Positions 37,794 to 47,302 of a DNA stretch of 64,000 nt are shown one piece after another (positions within the stretch are counted from its first letter, which is position 1; every line of letters begins with the position of its first letter). A program made the translations under genes and the position numbers. Source of the stretch: Pseudomonas crudilactis (GTDB lineage: Bacteria > Pseudomonadota > Gammaproteobacteria > Pseudomonadales > Pseudomonadaceae); contig NZ_WXVV01000003.1 in assembly GCF_013433315.1 (NCBI RefSeq), forward strand, positions 124,001 to 188,000. Reading direction: 5' to 3'. The notes under the pieces were generated by a model. That model did not search any database, had not been told where the DNA came from, and saw only the letters and a list, made by a program, of their open reading frames with translations.

Positions 37794-38663
37794 TCAGCGG
37801 CCGAGGTAGACCTCGATCACGCGCTCGTTTTCCTGCACTTGCTCAAGCGAGCCTTCCGCCAACACGCTGCCCTGATGCAATACGGTGACGTGGTCGGCAA
37901 TCGAGCCGACAAAGCCCATGTCATGCTCCACCACCATCAACGAATGCTTGCCGGCCAGCGACTTGAACAGTTCAGCCGTGAACTCGGTTTCAGCATCGGT
38001 CATGCCTGCCACCGGTTCATCGAGCAGGAGCAATTGCGGGTCCTGCATCAGCAACATGCCGATCTCGAGAAACTGCTTCTGACCGTGGGACAACAACCCG
38101 GCCGGGCGATTGACCGAGGTGGTCAGGCGAATCGTCTCCAGCACTTCGCTGATGCGATCCTTTTGCTCACCACTTAACCGCGCACGCAAACTGGCCCACA
38201 CCGACTTGTCGGTTTTCTGTGCCAGTTCCAGGTTTTCAAACACGCTCAGCGCTTCAAACACCGTCGGCTTCTGGAACTTGCGACCGATGCCGGCTTGGGC
38301 GATCTGCACTTCGCTCATCTGCGTCAGGTCCAACGTTTCACCGAACCACGCCTTGCCGTGACTCGGTCGGGTCTTGCCGGTGATCACGTCCATCAGCGTG
38401 GTTTTGCCCGCGCCGTTGGGGCCGATGATGCAGCGCAGTTCGCCGACGCCGATGTACAGATTGAGATTGTTCAGCGCACGGAAGCCATCAAAGCTGACGC
38501 TGATGTCTTCCAGTGTCAGGATCGTGCCGTGACGGGTGTCGAGACCCGGACCGACGCGTTGGCCGAGGCCGATCGAGTCGCGACTGGTGCCAGCGTCCTT
38601 GTTCGGTTCGACGGGAAAAAAGGCTGGCTCCAACATGAATTCCGCGCTCGCCGTGACTCTCAT
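37794..38663 (-). CDS. urtD: Urea ABC transporter ATP-binding protein UrtD
   Basis: 289 residues. An N-terminal extension of about 45 residues (EPAFFPVEPNKDAGTSRDSI) precedes the ABC domain. Walker A GPNGAGKTT, LSHGQKQFLEIGMLL signature, Walker B LLLLDEPVAGMT and H-loop VVEHDMGFV. Its ATG overlaps urtC by 4 nt; a second ATG nine codons on is an alternative start. Pairs with UrtE as the transporter ATPase. Confidence 0.93.
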   Translation of the reverse strand: MRVTASAEFMLEPAFFPVEPNKDAGTSRDSIGLGQRVGPGLDTRHGTILTLEDISVSFDGFRALNNLNLYIGVGELRCIIGPNGAGKTTLMDVITGKTRPSHGKAWFGETLDLTQMSEVQIAQAGIGRKFQKPTVFEALSVFENLELAQKTDKSVWASLRARLSGEQKDRISEVLETIRLTTSVNRPAGLLSHGQKQFLEIGMLLMQDPQLLLLDEPVAGMTDAETEFTAELFKSLAGKHSLMVVEHDMGFVGSIADHVTVLHQGSVLAEGSLEQVQENERVIEVYLGR

Positions 38664-39739
38664 TGTTCACCTCGTTTCTTCAGCAGGCCGATCACGCCTT
38701 TGGGCAGGTACAGCGTCACGACGATGAACAGCGCGCCGAGAAAGAACAGCCAGTATTCCGGGAAGGCCACGGTGAACCAGCTCTTCATGCCATTGACCAC
38801 ACCGGCGCCGAGCAGCGGCCCGATCAAGGTACCGCGCCCGCCAAGGGCCACCCACACCGCTGCTTCAATTGAATTGGTCGGCGACATCTCGCTCGGGTTG
38901 ATGATGCCCACTTGCGGCACATACAACGCCCCGGCCAGGCCACACAACACCGCACTCAAGACCCACACAAACAACTTGAAACCGCGCGGGTCGTAGCCGC
39001 AGAACATCAAACGGTTTTCCGCATCACGCAACGCCGTCAGCACGCGGCCGAACTTGCTCTGCGCCAGGCGCCAGCCGATGAACAGACTGGCCACCAGCAG
39101 CAACACCGTGGCCAGAAACAACACCGCGCGCGTGCCCGGTTCAGTGATGCCGAAACCGAGAATCGTGCGGAAATTGGTGAAGCCGTTATTGCCGCCAAAC
39201 CCAGTCTCGTTGCGGAAAAACAGGAGCATGCCGGCGAAGGTCAGGGCCTGGGTCATGATCGAGAAATACACGCCCTTGATCCGCGAACGGAAGGCGAAGA
39301 AACCGAACACCAGCGCCAGCAAACCCGGCGCCAACACCACCAGACACATCGCCCAGACGAAGCTGCTGGTGCCGGTCCAGTACCACGGTAATTCGCTCCA
39401 CGACAGGAAGGTCATGAACGCCGGCAGACCATCGCCAGCGGCCTGACGCATCAGGTACATGCCCATCGCATAACCGCCGAGGGCGAAGAACAGACCGTGA
39501 CCCAGCGAGAGCAAACCGGCGTAACCCCAGACCAGATCCAGCGCGAGGGCGACGATGGCGTAGCAGAGAATTTTGCCGACCAGCGTCAGCGTGTATGCCG
39601 AGACCGACAGTGCACTTTCCGCCGGCAACAACGACAGCAGCGGCAGGGCGATCAGCAGCGCGAGAATCACCGCGCCGACTGCAATCGTGACTTTCGGCCC
39701 GGCCTTTTGTGTGGCCGTGACTAACAGAGGCTGGTTCAT
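38660..39739 (-). CDS. urtC: Urea ABC transporter permease UrtC
   Basis: 359 residues with about ten membrane spans. LVWGYAGLLSLGHGLFFALG near residue 70 and the GYDPRGFKLFVWVLSAVLCG region are characteristic of UrtC, the LivM-like half of the urea channel. It overlaps urtB by one base (ATGA-type junction at 39739) and urtD by 4 nt. Confidence 0.93.
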   Translation of the reverse strand: MNQPLLVTATQKAGPKVTIAVGAVILALLIALPLLSLLPAESALSVSAYTLTLVGKILCYAIVALALDLVWGYAGLLSLGHGLFFALGGYAMGMYLMRQAAGDGLPAFMTFLSWSELPWYWTGTSSFVWAMCLVVLAPGLLALVFGFFAFRSRIKGVYFSIMTQALTFAGMLLFFRNETGFGGNNGFTNFRTILGFGITEPGTRAVLFLATVLLLVASLFIGWRLAQSKFGRVLTALRDAENRLMFCGYDPRGFKLFVWVLSAVLCGLAGALYVPQVGIINPSEMSPTNSIEAAVWVALGGRGTLIGPLLGAGVVNGMKSWFTVAFPEYWLFFLGALFIVVTLYLPKGVIGLLKKRGEQ

Positions 39740-41241
39740 CAGTCGATCACCCGTCCTTTCAGTGCGAAGAGGCCTTGCGGACGTTTCTGGATAAACAGAA
39801 TGATCAGCGCGAGGATGAGGATCTTGCCGAGCACCGCACCGATCTGCGGTTCGAGAATCTTGTTGGCGATACCCAGGCCGAAGGCCGCGAGCACGCTACC
39901 GGCCAACTGGCCGACGCCGCCGAGCACCACCACCAGGAACGAGTCGATGATGTAGCTCTGACCGAGGTCCGGGCCGACGTTGCCGATCTGGCTCAGCGCC
40001 ACACCGCCGAGGCCGGCAATGCCCGAGCCGAGGCCGAAGGCGAGCATGTCGACGCGCCCGGTCGGCACGCCACAGCAGGCCGCCATGTTGCGGTTCTGGG
40101 TGACGGCGCGGACGTTGAGGCCCAGACGCGTTTTGTTCAGCAGCAGCCAGGTCAGCACCACCACAAACAAGGCGAAAGCGATGATCACGATGCGGTTGTA
40201 CGGCAGCACCAGATTCGGCAGCACTTGAATGCCTCCGGACAGCCACGCCGGGTTGGCGACCTCCACGTTCTGCGCGCCGAACAACAAACGCACCAGTTGA
40301 ATCAGCATCAGGCTGATGCCCCAAGTGGCGAGCAGGGTTTCCAGTGGCCGGCCGTAGAGATGGCGAATCACCGTGCGCTCTAGCGCCATGCCAATCGCCG
40401 CCGTGACAAAGAAAGCCACCGGCAGTGCGATCAACGGATAAAACTCGATCGCTTGCGGTGCGTAGCGCTGGAACATCAACTGCACCACGTAGGTCGAGTA
40501 GGCGCCAAGCATCAGCATCTCACCGTGGGCCATGTTGATCACGCCGAGCAGGCCGAAGGTGATCGCCAGACCGAGCGCCGCGAGCAGCAGAATCGAACCG
40601 AGCGACATGCCGCTGAACGCCTGGCCGAGCATTTCGCCGATCAGCAGTTTGCGTTTGACTTGAGCAAGACTGGTTTCAGCGGCGGTACGTACGTTGGCAT
40701 CGCTTTCGACACCGGGCTCGAGCAAGCCTTCAAGGCGCGTGCGCGCCAAGGGATCGCCGGTTTCGCCGAGCAGGCGTACTGCGGCGAGGCGCACCGCCGG
40801 ATCGGTATCGACCAGTTGCAGATTGGCTAGCGCCAGGCTCAGGGCGGCGTGGACGCTTTCATCTTTTTCACCAGCGAGTTGCTGGTCGAGGAATTTCAGC
40901 TGCGCGGGTTTCGCGCTTTTCTGCAATTGCTGCGCGGCAGTCAGACGGATTTTGGCGTCGGCGGCGAGCAATTGGTGGCTGGCCATGGCGGTGTCGATCA
41001 GACCCCGCAGGCGATTGTTCAGGCGCAGGGTTTTCGGTTGGCCGTCGATGGTCAACTCGCCTTGTTGCAGGGCGTTGATCAGTTCGATACGCGCCGGATC
41101 GGGCTGCGCGGCCCAGGTTTCCAGCAGTTTGGCTTGCTGCACAGGAATGGCCGCGACGAAGTCTTCGGCATCGCCGGCGTGGGCCAGCATTGGCAGCAAC
41201 AGTGCGATGGCTATGAGAAAGCGGTGTATGGCAGTGGGCAT
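39739..41241 (-). CDS. urtB: Urea ABC transporter permease UrtB
   Basis: 500 residues. Unlike LivH it has a signal peptide (MPTAIHRFLIAIALLLPMLA) and a periplasmic alpha-helical domain of about 190 residues with HEAT-like repeats (DPAVRLAAVRLLGETGDPLA), then the LivH-like channel with FGLLGVINMAHGEMLMLGAY. This extension is the hallmark of UrtB. The ATG at 41241 matches the signal peptide start; upstream codons are repeat DNA. Confidence 0.93.
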   Translation of the reverse strand: MPTAIHRFLIAIALLLPMLAHAGDAEDFVAAIPVQQAKLLETWAAQPDPARIELINALQQGELTIDGQPKTLRLNNRLRGLIDTAMASHQLLAADAKIRLTAAQQLQKSAKPAQLKFLDQQLAGEKDESVHAALSLALANLQLVDTDPAVRLAAVRLLGETGDPLARTRLEGLLEPGVESDANVRTAAETSLAQVKRKLLIGEMLGQAFSGMSLGSILLLAALGLAITFGLLGVINMAHGEMLMLGAYSTYVVQLMFQRYAPQAIEFYPLIALPVAFFVTAAIGMALERTVIRHLYGRPLETLLATWGISLMLIQLVRLLFGAQNVEVANPAWLSGGIQVLPNLVLPYNRIVIIAFALFVVVLTWLLLNKTRLGLNVRAVTQNRNMAACCGVPTGRVDMLAFGLGSGIAGLGGVALSQIGNVGPDLGQSYIIDSFLVVVLGGVGQLAGSVLAAFGLGIANKILEPQIGAVLGKILILALIILFIQKRPQGLFALKGRVID

Positions 41242-41298
41242 TAGTGGAGTTTCCTTTCTTGCGGTGGCCGAAGGAGCGGTGTCCGGCTGTGAATCCAC

Positions 41299-41571
41299 CC
41301 CTCACCCTAACCCTCTCCCAGAGGGAGAGGGGACTGACCGAGTTGTCAGGTCATCCAGCACCGACCTGACATTCCTGCGTCGAACTCAAGTTCTGAAAGC
41401 CATAGAGATCTGCTCCCTTCCCCCCTCTCCCAGAGAGAGAGGGGACTGACCGAGTTGTCAGGGCATCCAACATCGACCTGACATTCCTGCGTCGAACTCA
41501 GGTTCTGAAAGCCGTAGAGATCTGCTCCCTTCCCCCTCGCCCCCCCTGGGGGAGAGGGTTGGGGTGAGGGG
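41299..41571. repeat. Two-copy tandem repeat (112 bp period) between urtA and urtB
   Basis: GGACTGACCGAGTTGTCAGG starts at 41331 and again at 41443. Each unit contains GACCTGACATTCCTGCGTCG and GTTCTGAAAGCC...TAGAGATCTGCTCCC. Ends are the CCCTCACCCTAACCCTCTCC motif and its inverse (GAGAGGGTTGGGGTGAGG), making this the same element class as at 24.6, 33.7 and 35.6 kb but with its own core. Confidence 0.85.
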
Positions 41572-41609
41572 GAAAAGATCTCCACCCCAGCCCAAAACCC
41601 AAGTCAGAC

Positions 41610-42875
41610 TCAGTTGCTCTTCACCGCATAATCCGGCTTCTTGTCGTTGCCCTGAATGAACGGGCTCCACGGCTGCGCACGGATCGGCCCTTCGGTCTGC
41701 CACACCACGTTGAACTGACCGTCGGCCTGAATCTCGCCGATCATCACCGGTTTGTGCAGGTGGTGATTGGTCTTGTCCATGGTCAATGTGTAACCCGACG
41801 GCGCGGCAAAGGTCTGCCCGGCGAGGGCTTCGCGGACTTTGTCGACGTCTGTCGATTTGGCTTTCTCAACCGCCTGCGCCCACATGTGGATGCCGACGTA
41901 AGTGGCTTCCATCGGGTCGTTGGTCACGGCTTTATCCGCGCCCGGCAGGTTGTGTTTCTTCGCGTAGGCTTTCCAGTCGGCGACGAATTTCTTGTTCTGC
42001 GGGTTCTCTACCGACTCGAAGTAGTTCCACGCCGCAAGGTTGCCCACCAGCGGTTTGGTATCGATGCCGCGCAGTTCTTCTTCGCCGACCGAGAACGCTA
42101 CAACCGGTACGTCGGTGGCCTTCAGACCCTGGTTGGCCAGCTCTTTATAGAACGGCACGTTGGAGTCGCCATTGACTGTCGAGATGACGGCAGTCTTGCC
42201 ACCGGCGGAGAATTTTTTGATGTTGGCAACGATGGTTTGATAGTCGCTGTGACCGAACGGCGTGTAGACCTCTTCGATGTCCTTGTCGGCCACACCTTTG
42301 GAGTGCAGGAACGAGCGCAGGATCTTGTTGGTGGTGCGCGGGTAGACGTAGTCAGTGCCGAGCAGGAAGTAGCGCTTGGCGCTGCCGCCTTCTTCGCTCA
42401 TCAGGTATTCAACCGCCGGGATCGCTTGCTGGTTCGGCGCGGCGCCGGTGTAGAAGACGTTCGGCGACATCTCTTCGCCTTCGTATTGCACCGGATAGAA
42501 CAGCAGGCCATTGAGCTCTTCGAACACCGGCAATACCGATTTGCGCGACACCGAGGTCCAGCAGCCGAACACCACGGCGACCTTGTCCTGGGTCAGCAAC
42601 TGCCGGCCCTTTTCGGCGAACAGCGGCCAGTTCGACGCCGGGTCGACCACCACCGGTTCAAGCATCTTGCCGTTCACACCGCCCTTGGCGTTGATCTCGT
42701 CGATGGTCATCAGCGCCATGTCTTTGAGCGACGTTTCGGAGATCGCCATGGTGCCGGACAACGAATGCAGAATCCCGACCTTGATGGTCTCGGCGGCCTG
42801 GACAGTCCAGGTCATGCCCATCGCGGCAATCGATGCCGTGAGTGTGAAAGCCTTGATCAAACTGCGACGCTTCAT
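41610..42875 (-). CDS. urtA: Urea ABC transporter substrate-binding protein UrtA
   Basis: 421 residues. A signal peptide with a twin-arginine-like start (MKRRSLIKAFTLTASIAAMG) is cut near VQA-AETI; the type I binding fold begins IKVGILHSLSGTMAISETSL. The VFGCWTSVSRKSVLPVFEEL and GLLFYPVQYEGEE segments are diagnostic of urea/short-chain amide binding proteins. It captures urea in the periplasm. The ATG at 42875 has GGAG 8 nt upstream and lies about 55 nt after the predicted sigma-54 start site. First gene of urtABCDE. Confidence 0.94.
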   Translation of the reverse strand: MKRRSLIKAFTLTASIAAMGMTWTVQAAETIKVGILHSLSGTMAISETSLKDMALMTIDEINAKGGVNGKMLEPVVVDPASNWPLFAEKGRQLLTQDKVAVVFGCWTSVSRKSVLPVFEELNGLLFYPVQYEGEEMSPNVFYTGAAPNQQAIPAVEYLMSEEGGSAKRYFLLGTDYVYPRTTNKILRSFLHSKGVADKDIEEVYTPFGHSDYQTIVANIKKFSAGGKTAVISTVNGDSNVPFYKELANQGLKATDVPVVAFSVGEEELRGIDTKPLVGNLAAWNYFESVENPQNKKFVADWKAYAKKHNLPGADKAVTNDPMEATYVGIHMWAQAVEKAKSTDVDKVREALAGQTFAAPSGYTLTMDKTNHHLHKPVMIGEIQADGQFNVVWQTEGPIRAQPWSPFIQGNDKKPDYAVKSN

Positions 42876-42940
42876 TGTGCGATCTCCATGAACGTTTGAA
42901 GTTTTTTTGGTTGGCAGATGCGAACGACTGAAGGGTGTTT

Positions 42941-42956
42941 TGCAAGGGCTGTGCCC
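42941..42956 (-). promoter_or_regulatory. Sigma-54 promoter of urtA
   Basis: On the minus strand GGGCACAGCCCTTGCA: GG-N10-GC is exact and only two non-invariant positions differ from TGGCACG-N4-TTGCW. The start would be near 42931. A half-site TGCACCA at about 43039-43045, some 100 bases upstream, matches one arm of the NtrC consensus. Confidence 0.72.
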
Positions 42957-43069
42957 GGTCGGGTTTTGGCAAGAAAATGTCGTGTTAGAGCGTTTGGCTG
43001 TCTGGCGCATGCACCACGAAGGAACGCCCATGGCGCATTGGTGCAGGCCGCCGCGCCAGATTGGGGCGC

Positions 43070-43102
43070 AAAAAAATCCCGTGCAGGGAGCCTGCACGGG
43101 AT
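43070..43102 (-). terminator. Rho-independent terminator of the copper block
   Basis: ATCCCGTGCAGG, loop GAG (plus-strand reading), CCTGCACGGGAT: perfect 12-bp stem, followed on the minus strand by six or seven T. It lies 28 nt after the PepSY gene. Confidence 0.93.
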
Positions 43103-43129
43103 TGGCGTTGAAGAAGATCGAGTGCGGTT

Positions 43130-44509
43130 TCAGGATGAAGTCGAGGCAGATCCGGTTTGTCGGTTCATCCGCGCCAGCAGCAATCGATCCAGCAACCAGA
43201 CCACCACCAGCGAAGCGCCGACCAGCGGAAACACCACCGCCAGCGCCAACATGATCACCACGCCGGTTTTCCATTTCGGCAGGTCATGGCGCAGCGGCGG
43301 TACGCCGAATTTGCCTTGCGGCCGACGCTTCCACCAGATCACTACACCGCTGACGGCGCTGAGCAGAATCATCAGGCAGATCAGCAGCACGACGATCTGG
43401 TTGAAGGTGCCGAACATCTTGCCTTCGTGAAGCATCACGCCGATTTCCGTGGCGCGGGCGACGCTGCCGTACTGCTCGAAACGCACATCGGCGAGGACCT
43501 TGCCGGTGTACTGATCGACATGCAGGGTGGCGTCGTTACGCGGGTCATCGGCGAACACGGCGATGGTGAACACGCCGGTGGCAGTGGTCGGCAGGGTGAT
43601 GCTGTAACCCGGCTCGACCTTGCGCTGGGTGGCGATGTTCTGTACGTCTTGCAGGCTGATGGTGGGTGCTGCGGGGCCGGCATTGGCGGCACCGTGGGCC
43701 ATGTGTTCGGCGTGGTCGCCGGACATTGGCATCGGCGTGTTTTCCATCGCCCATGGCACGGTCTGGCGCGTGGCGGTGTTAAGGCTGCGGGCTTCGACGT
43801 CGGAGGTCGGCACGTTGTCCCACATCGCCGCCGGGAACACGTTCCACACCTGGGCGTATTGCTTGCCCCAGAAACCGGTCCAAGTCATGCCGCTGAGCAG
43901 CATCACCAGCAACAGTGTGGCGCCCCAGAACCCAGTGACAGCGTGCAGATCACGCCACAGCACGCGGCCGCGACTGTTCAGCCGTGGCCACAAAATCCCC
44001 GCCGCCTGACCGCGCGGCCACCACAGGAACACACCGGACACCACCAGCACCACGCCCCAACCCGCAGCCATTTCGATGAGGCGATCACCGACGGTGCCGA
44101 TCATCAATTCGCCGTGGATGGCGCGGGCGATGGCTTGCAGGTTCTGCTTGGCATCCTGTTCGCCGAGGATATCGCCGTGGTACGGATCGACGAACACGTT
44201 GAGTTCGTGGCCGGCGTTCTTCACCACAAACTGTGCGCTGCGTTCGGCGTTGACCGGCGGCAGGTATTGGGTGATCTGACCTTGCGGATAGGCGCTTTTC
44301 ACTCGTTGCAGCAGGTCATCGGCCGGGACGGTGTGATGGCCGGCGGGGACGTTGAGCAGGCTGCTGTACATCAGCGAATCGAGCTGCGGTTTGAACAGGT
44401 AGATGATGCCGGTCAGGGCCAGCATCACCATAAAGGGGGCGACGAACAGGCCGGCGTAAAAATGCCAACGCCAGGCCAGGTTGTAGAAATTCGGTTTGGG
44501 CTGTTTCAT
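43130..44509 (-). CDS. PepSY-associated TM (iron/copper-uptake-type) inner-membrane protein
   Basis: 459 residues. It begins NLAWRWHFYAGLFVAPFMV, the first of four membrane helices, with PepSY modules in the periplasmic loops and HGELMIGTVGDRLIEMAAGW, then LVVSGVFLWWPRG. A His/Met-rich insert (MPMSGDHAEHMAHGA) around residues 255-270 suggests metal contact. This family (PiuB-like) often reduces or handles metals taken up by TonB receptors. It follows the OprC gene, so copper is the likely metal. The ATG at 44509 has GGAG 8 nt upstream. Confidence 0.85.
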   Translation of the reverse strand: MKQPKPNFYNLAWRWHFYAGLFVAPFMVMLALTGIIYLFKPQLDSLMYSSLLNVPAGHHTVPADDLLQRVKSAYPQGQITQYLPPVNAERSAQFVVKNAGHELNVFVDPYHGDILGEQDAKQNLQAIARAIHGELMIGTVGDRLIEMAAGWGVVLVVSGVFLWWPRGQAAGILWPRLNSRGRVLWRDLHAVTGFWGATLLLVMLLSGMTWTGFWGKQYAQVWNVFPAAMWDNVPTSDVEARSLNTATRQTVPWAMENTPMPMSGDHAEHMAHGAANAGPAAPTISLQDVQNIATQRKVEPGYSITLPTTATGVFTIAVFADDPRNDATLHVDQYTGKVLADVRFEQYGSVARATEIGVMLHEGKMFGTFNQIVVLLICLMILLSAVSGVVIWWKRRPQGKFGVPPLRHDLPKWKTGVVIMLALAVVFPLVGASLVVVWLLDRLLLARMNRQTGSASTSS

Positions 44510-44544
44510 CACGTGTGCTCCGCTTGGCGAATTTTTTAGATCAA

Positions 44545-44617
44545 GAGATCGCAGCCTTCGGCAGCTCCTACAGGGAGTACGCGCTCCCCTGTAGGAGCTG
44601 GCGCAGCCTGCGATCTT
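44545..44617. repeat. GATCGCAGCC...GGCTGCGATC-type intergenic palindrome
   Basis: AGATCGCAGCCTTCGGCAGC then TCCTACAGGG, inverted as CCCTGTAGGAGCTGGCGCAG and CCTGCGATCT. A second Pseudomonas repeat family, the only copy seen in the window, between oprC and the PepSY gene. Confidence 0.8.
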
Positions 44618-44629
44618 TTGACTTTCTTG

Positions 44630-46750
44630 TTAGAAACTCATGTCGACCTTGGTCCAGAGCGTGCGCCCCGGTTCATTGATCGCTTGCGGGTCGTTGGCCG
44701 GGTAGCCGAACCCGGCGTTGCCCGCCAGGTTCAGGTGTTCGGCGTAAGCCTTGCCGAACAGGTTGTCGACGCCGCTGCTGACCTTCCAGTTCTTGTTGAT
44801 CCGGTAGGCACCGTTAAGCGAGAACACGCCGAAGCCCGAACTCTTGTCGTAATCCTTGCCGACCACGTTGCCCTTGTTCTGGTCGATACGGTTTTGCGCG
44901 GCAACCACCCTCCACAGTGCGCCAGCGCTCCAGTTGTCTTCGGTATAGGTCAGACCGAAGCGTGCATCCAGCGGCGGCATTTGCGGCAGAGCCTTGCCGT
45001 CACTGCTGTTCTTGCCCCAGGCGTAGGCCAGGGTCGCATCGGCTTTCCAGTGGTCGGTGAGTCTGTAGGCGGCACCGAGCTCACCGCCCATGATCCGCGC
45101 GTCGATGTTCTCGGCGCGCGAGGTGCTCATGCCCATCATTCCGGGCGTGTAGTCGAAGAGGATGTAGTCGCGCACGACACCGACGTAGCCCGAGGCCCAG
45201 GCTTCGAGCCCGGCGCTCTTGTAGTTCACGCCGAAGTCGAACTGCGTGGTCTTTTCCGGTTTGATCGAATCGAACGCGTTGACCGAGCCAGCCGGGCCGG
45301 ACTTGGGCGAAAACAGCTCCCAGTAATCCGGGAAACGTTGTGCGTGGCCGAGGCCTGCATAGAGCGTGGTCGGGCTGTCAGCGAGGTCATGCTCGTAACG
45401 GAGGAAACCGCTCGGCAGGGTGTCGGCACGGGTGTCATCGGCGGTCGGGTTGGGGCGGCTCATCATTCCCGAACCGGTGGTTTGCCGATAATCCTTGGCC
45501 GAGGCGCGGTCGACGCGGGCGCCAGTGATCAGCCGATCACGGTCGGCGGCGTACCAGGTCATTTCGCTGAACACGCCGTAGTTATGGAAATCGGCGTCCT
45601 TGCTGTACGGCTGATCCTTGTAGGTGTCGATGCCCATGCCGCTGCGTTGGCGGTGTTCGTTGGTCTGCGCGTCGAGGCCGGTGATCAACTGGATATCAGC
45701 CCAACGCCAAGTGGCTTTGATCCGTGCGCCAAGGGTGCGGCGGTCGACGTTGGACGCCATGGGCCCGGCCATCATGCCGGTGCCGGACGGCGTGCGCAGG
45801 GTGTAGTTGTCCATCACGTGGTCGGCGTAGTTGTAGTAGACCTGCGCTTCGAGTTTCTCCAACACATCAGTGATGTTGGATTTTTCGAAACGCAGGCCGA
45901 GGCTTTCACGCAGAAACTGCGAGCCGTCCATGCCGCGTCCGGCGTAGCGTGCTTCGCCGTCACCCTTGCCTACGGTGAGTTCGATCAGGGTGTCGGCGTC
46001 CGGGGTCCAGCCGACGGCGACGTCGCCGTTCCACTTGTCGTAGCGCGAGGCGACGATGTTGTTGTTGCCGTCGCGGTAATCGTCGGAATGCGCGGTGTTG
46101 CCGATCACGCGAACATAGCCCAACGGGCCACCGGCAGCGGCGTCGACGACCTTGTCGAAGCGTCCGTGGGAGCCAGCCAGAATGCTCGCGTTCACCCGTG
46201 TGCCGAGTTCGCCGAAGCTCTCCGGTTCACGATCAAACAGCACCGTACCTGCCGATGCACCCGGACCGTAAAGCACGGTTTGCGGACCTTTGATCACGGT
46301 GAGTTTGTCGTAGGTTTCCGGCGAGATATACGAGGTCGGCGCGTCCATTCGGCCGGGGCAGGCGCCGAGCATCATGCTGCCATTGGTGAGGATGTTCAGG
46401 CGTGAGCCGAACATGCCGCGCAGCACCGGATCGCCGTTGGTGCCGCCATTGCGCACCAGCGCAAAGCCCGGAATGGTCTTCAGATAATCGCCGCCGTCAC
46501 TGGCCGGCACCGGTTGGCGCGGGTCTTTTGGATTGGTGACGATGGTCAGCGGTGAACTCGGGGCGATTGCAGTAATCACCGTCGGGCTGAGTTCTTCGTT
46601 GTGCGCGGTGTGATCATCGGCCAGCACCAGCGGGGACAGCAGGACGCCGCAAAGGACGGCGGTAGCGTGCCTGAAACGAATCCGCGATTCGTTCAAAGCG
46701 AAGGATCCCGGGGTGGAACCCGAGCGTGGAACAGCAGCAAACCTGGACAT
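44630..46750 (-). CDS. oprC: TonB-dependent copper receptor OprC
   Basis: 706 residues: signal peptide (cut near VLADD), plug domain with LRGMFGSRLNILTNGSMMLG, and a 22-strand barrel ending in Phe (TLWTKVDMSF). The copper-site residues described for OprC are present: Cys131-x3-Met135 (CPGRM) and His311-x-Met313 (HVM). It imports copper across the outer membrane using TonB energy. The ATG at 46750 is preferred (GGAAA just upstream); one at 46762 adds four residues. It sits downstream of a PCu(A)C chaperone and DUF2946-like proteins. Confidence 0.93.
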   Translation of the reverse strand: MSRFAAVPRSGSTPGSFALNESRIRFRHATAVLCGVLLSPLVLADDHTAHNEELSPTVITAIAPSSPLTIVTNPKDPRQPVPASDGGDYLKTIPGFALVRNGGTNGDPVLRGMFGSRLNILTNGSMMLGACPGRMDAPTSYISPETYDKLTVIKGPQTVLYGPGASAGTVLFDREPESFGELGTRVNASILAGSHGRFDKVVDAAAGGPLGYVRVIGNTAHSDDYRDGNNNIVASRYDKWNGDVAVGWTPDADTLIELTVGKGDGEARYAGRGMDGSQFLRESLGLRFEKSNITDVLEKLEAQVYYNYADHVMDNYTLRTPSGTGMMAGPMASNVDRRTLGARIKATWRWADIQLITGLDAQTNEHRQRSGMGIDTYKDQPYSKDADFHNYGVFSEMTWYAADRDRLITGARVDRASAKDYRQTTGSGMMSRPNPTADDTRADTLPSGFLRYEHDLADSPTTLYAGLGHAQRFPDYWELFSPKSGPAGSVNAFDSIKPEKTTQFDFGVNYKSAGLEAWASGYVGVVRDYILFDYTPGMMGMSTSRAENIDARIMGGELGAAYRLTDHWKADATLAYAWGKNSSDGKALPQMPPLDARFGLTYTEDNWSAGALWRVVAAQNRIDQNKGNVVGKDYDKSSGFGVFSLNGAYRINKNWKVSSGVDNLFGKAYAEHLNLAGNAGFGYPANDPQAINEPGRTLWTKVDMSF

Positions 46751-46834
46751 GACAATTTCCATCAAACAGTCGTAAACGACACGGCCGGCAGCCTGAAGCT
46801 GTCTTCTCAACCGTGTGCAATCAAAGGTGCGTGT

Positions 46835-47281
46835 TTACGTTGTGACGGGCGGGGCGCGGGTGCGAGCGCCGGGAAAGAAGGTTTGCCGGGCGTGGCCCAG
46901 GTGGGGCGAGGGCGGGGTGAAGGTGTTCAGCGGCGGGATATTGAAGGCGACGAAATCGCCACCGCCGGTCAGTGCCGGGCAATTGAACAGCAGGCTGCAA
47001 TAGCCGCATTTTTCCCACAGCACGTGGTGCGAGGATTGCGGTGGGCAGTGTTCGGCGGAAGGCTTGGCGTCGTGGCCCGAGTGATCCATGCCGGGCATGT
47101 CCATCGACATGTCCATGCTCATCGGCATCGAAGTCGAGGCGTGTTGGTCCATCGGCATCGACTGAGAAATCAGTGGGCCGATGAAGATCATCAACATGGC
47201 GAACAGGGCGATCCAGCTGCCGCGAGTCAGAGTTTGAGTCTGACGGCATTGCCGGAAAGGTCTGGCGCTCAGCGGGCGCAT
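46835..47281 (-). CDS. DUF2946-type membrane protein with Met/His-rich loop
   Basis: 148 residues. One N-terminal transmembrane segment (SWIALFAMLMIFIGPLISQS) is followed by a loop dense in Met, His and Asp (MPMSMDMSMDMPGMDHSGHD), then CPPQSSHHVLWEKCGYCSLL with three Cys. This composition is expected of a periplasmic Cu(I)/Cu(II) binder. It lies between the PCu(A)C chaperone and OprC and is probably in the same transcript. Function beyond metal binding is unknown. Confidence 0.78.
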   Translation of the reverse strand: MRPLSARPFRQCRQTQTLTRGSWIALFAMLMIFIGPLISQSMPMDQHASTSMPMSMDMSMDMPGMDHSGHDAKPSAEHCPPQSSHHVLWEKCGYCSLLFNCPALTGGGDFVAFNIPPLNTFTPPSPHLGHARQTFFPGARTRAPPVTT

Positions 47282-47302
47282 GGGCGGAGTCTGCCGGAAG
47301 GC

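Noticed and set aside
44618..46405. 595-codon plus-strand frame opposite oprC
   Set aside because: Antisense shadow; composition mirrors OprC codons and no recognisable domain.
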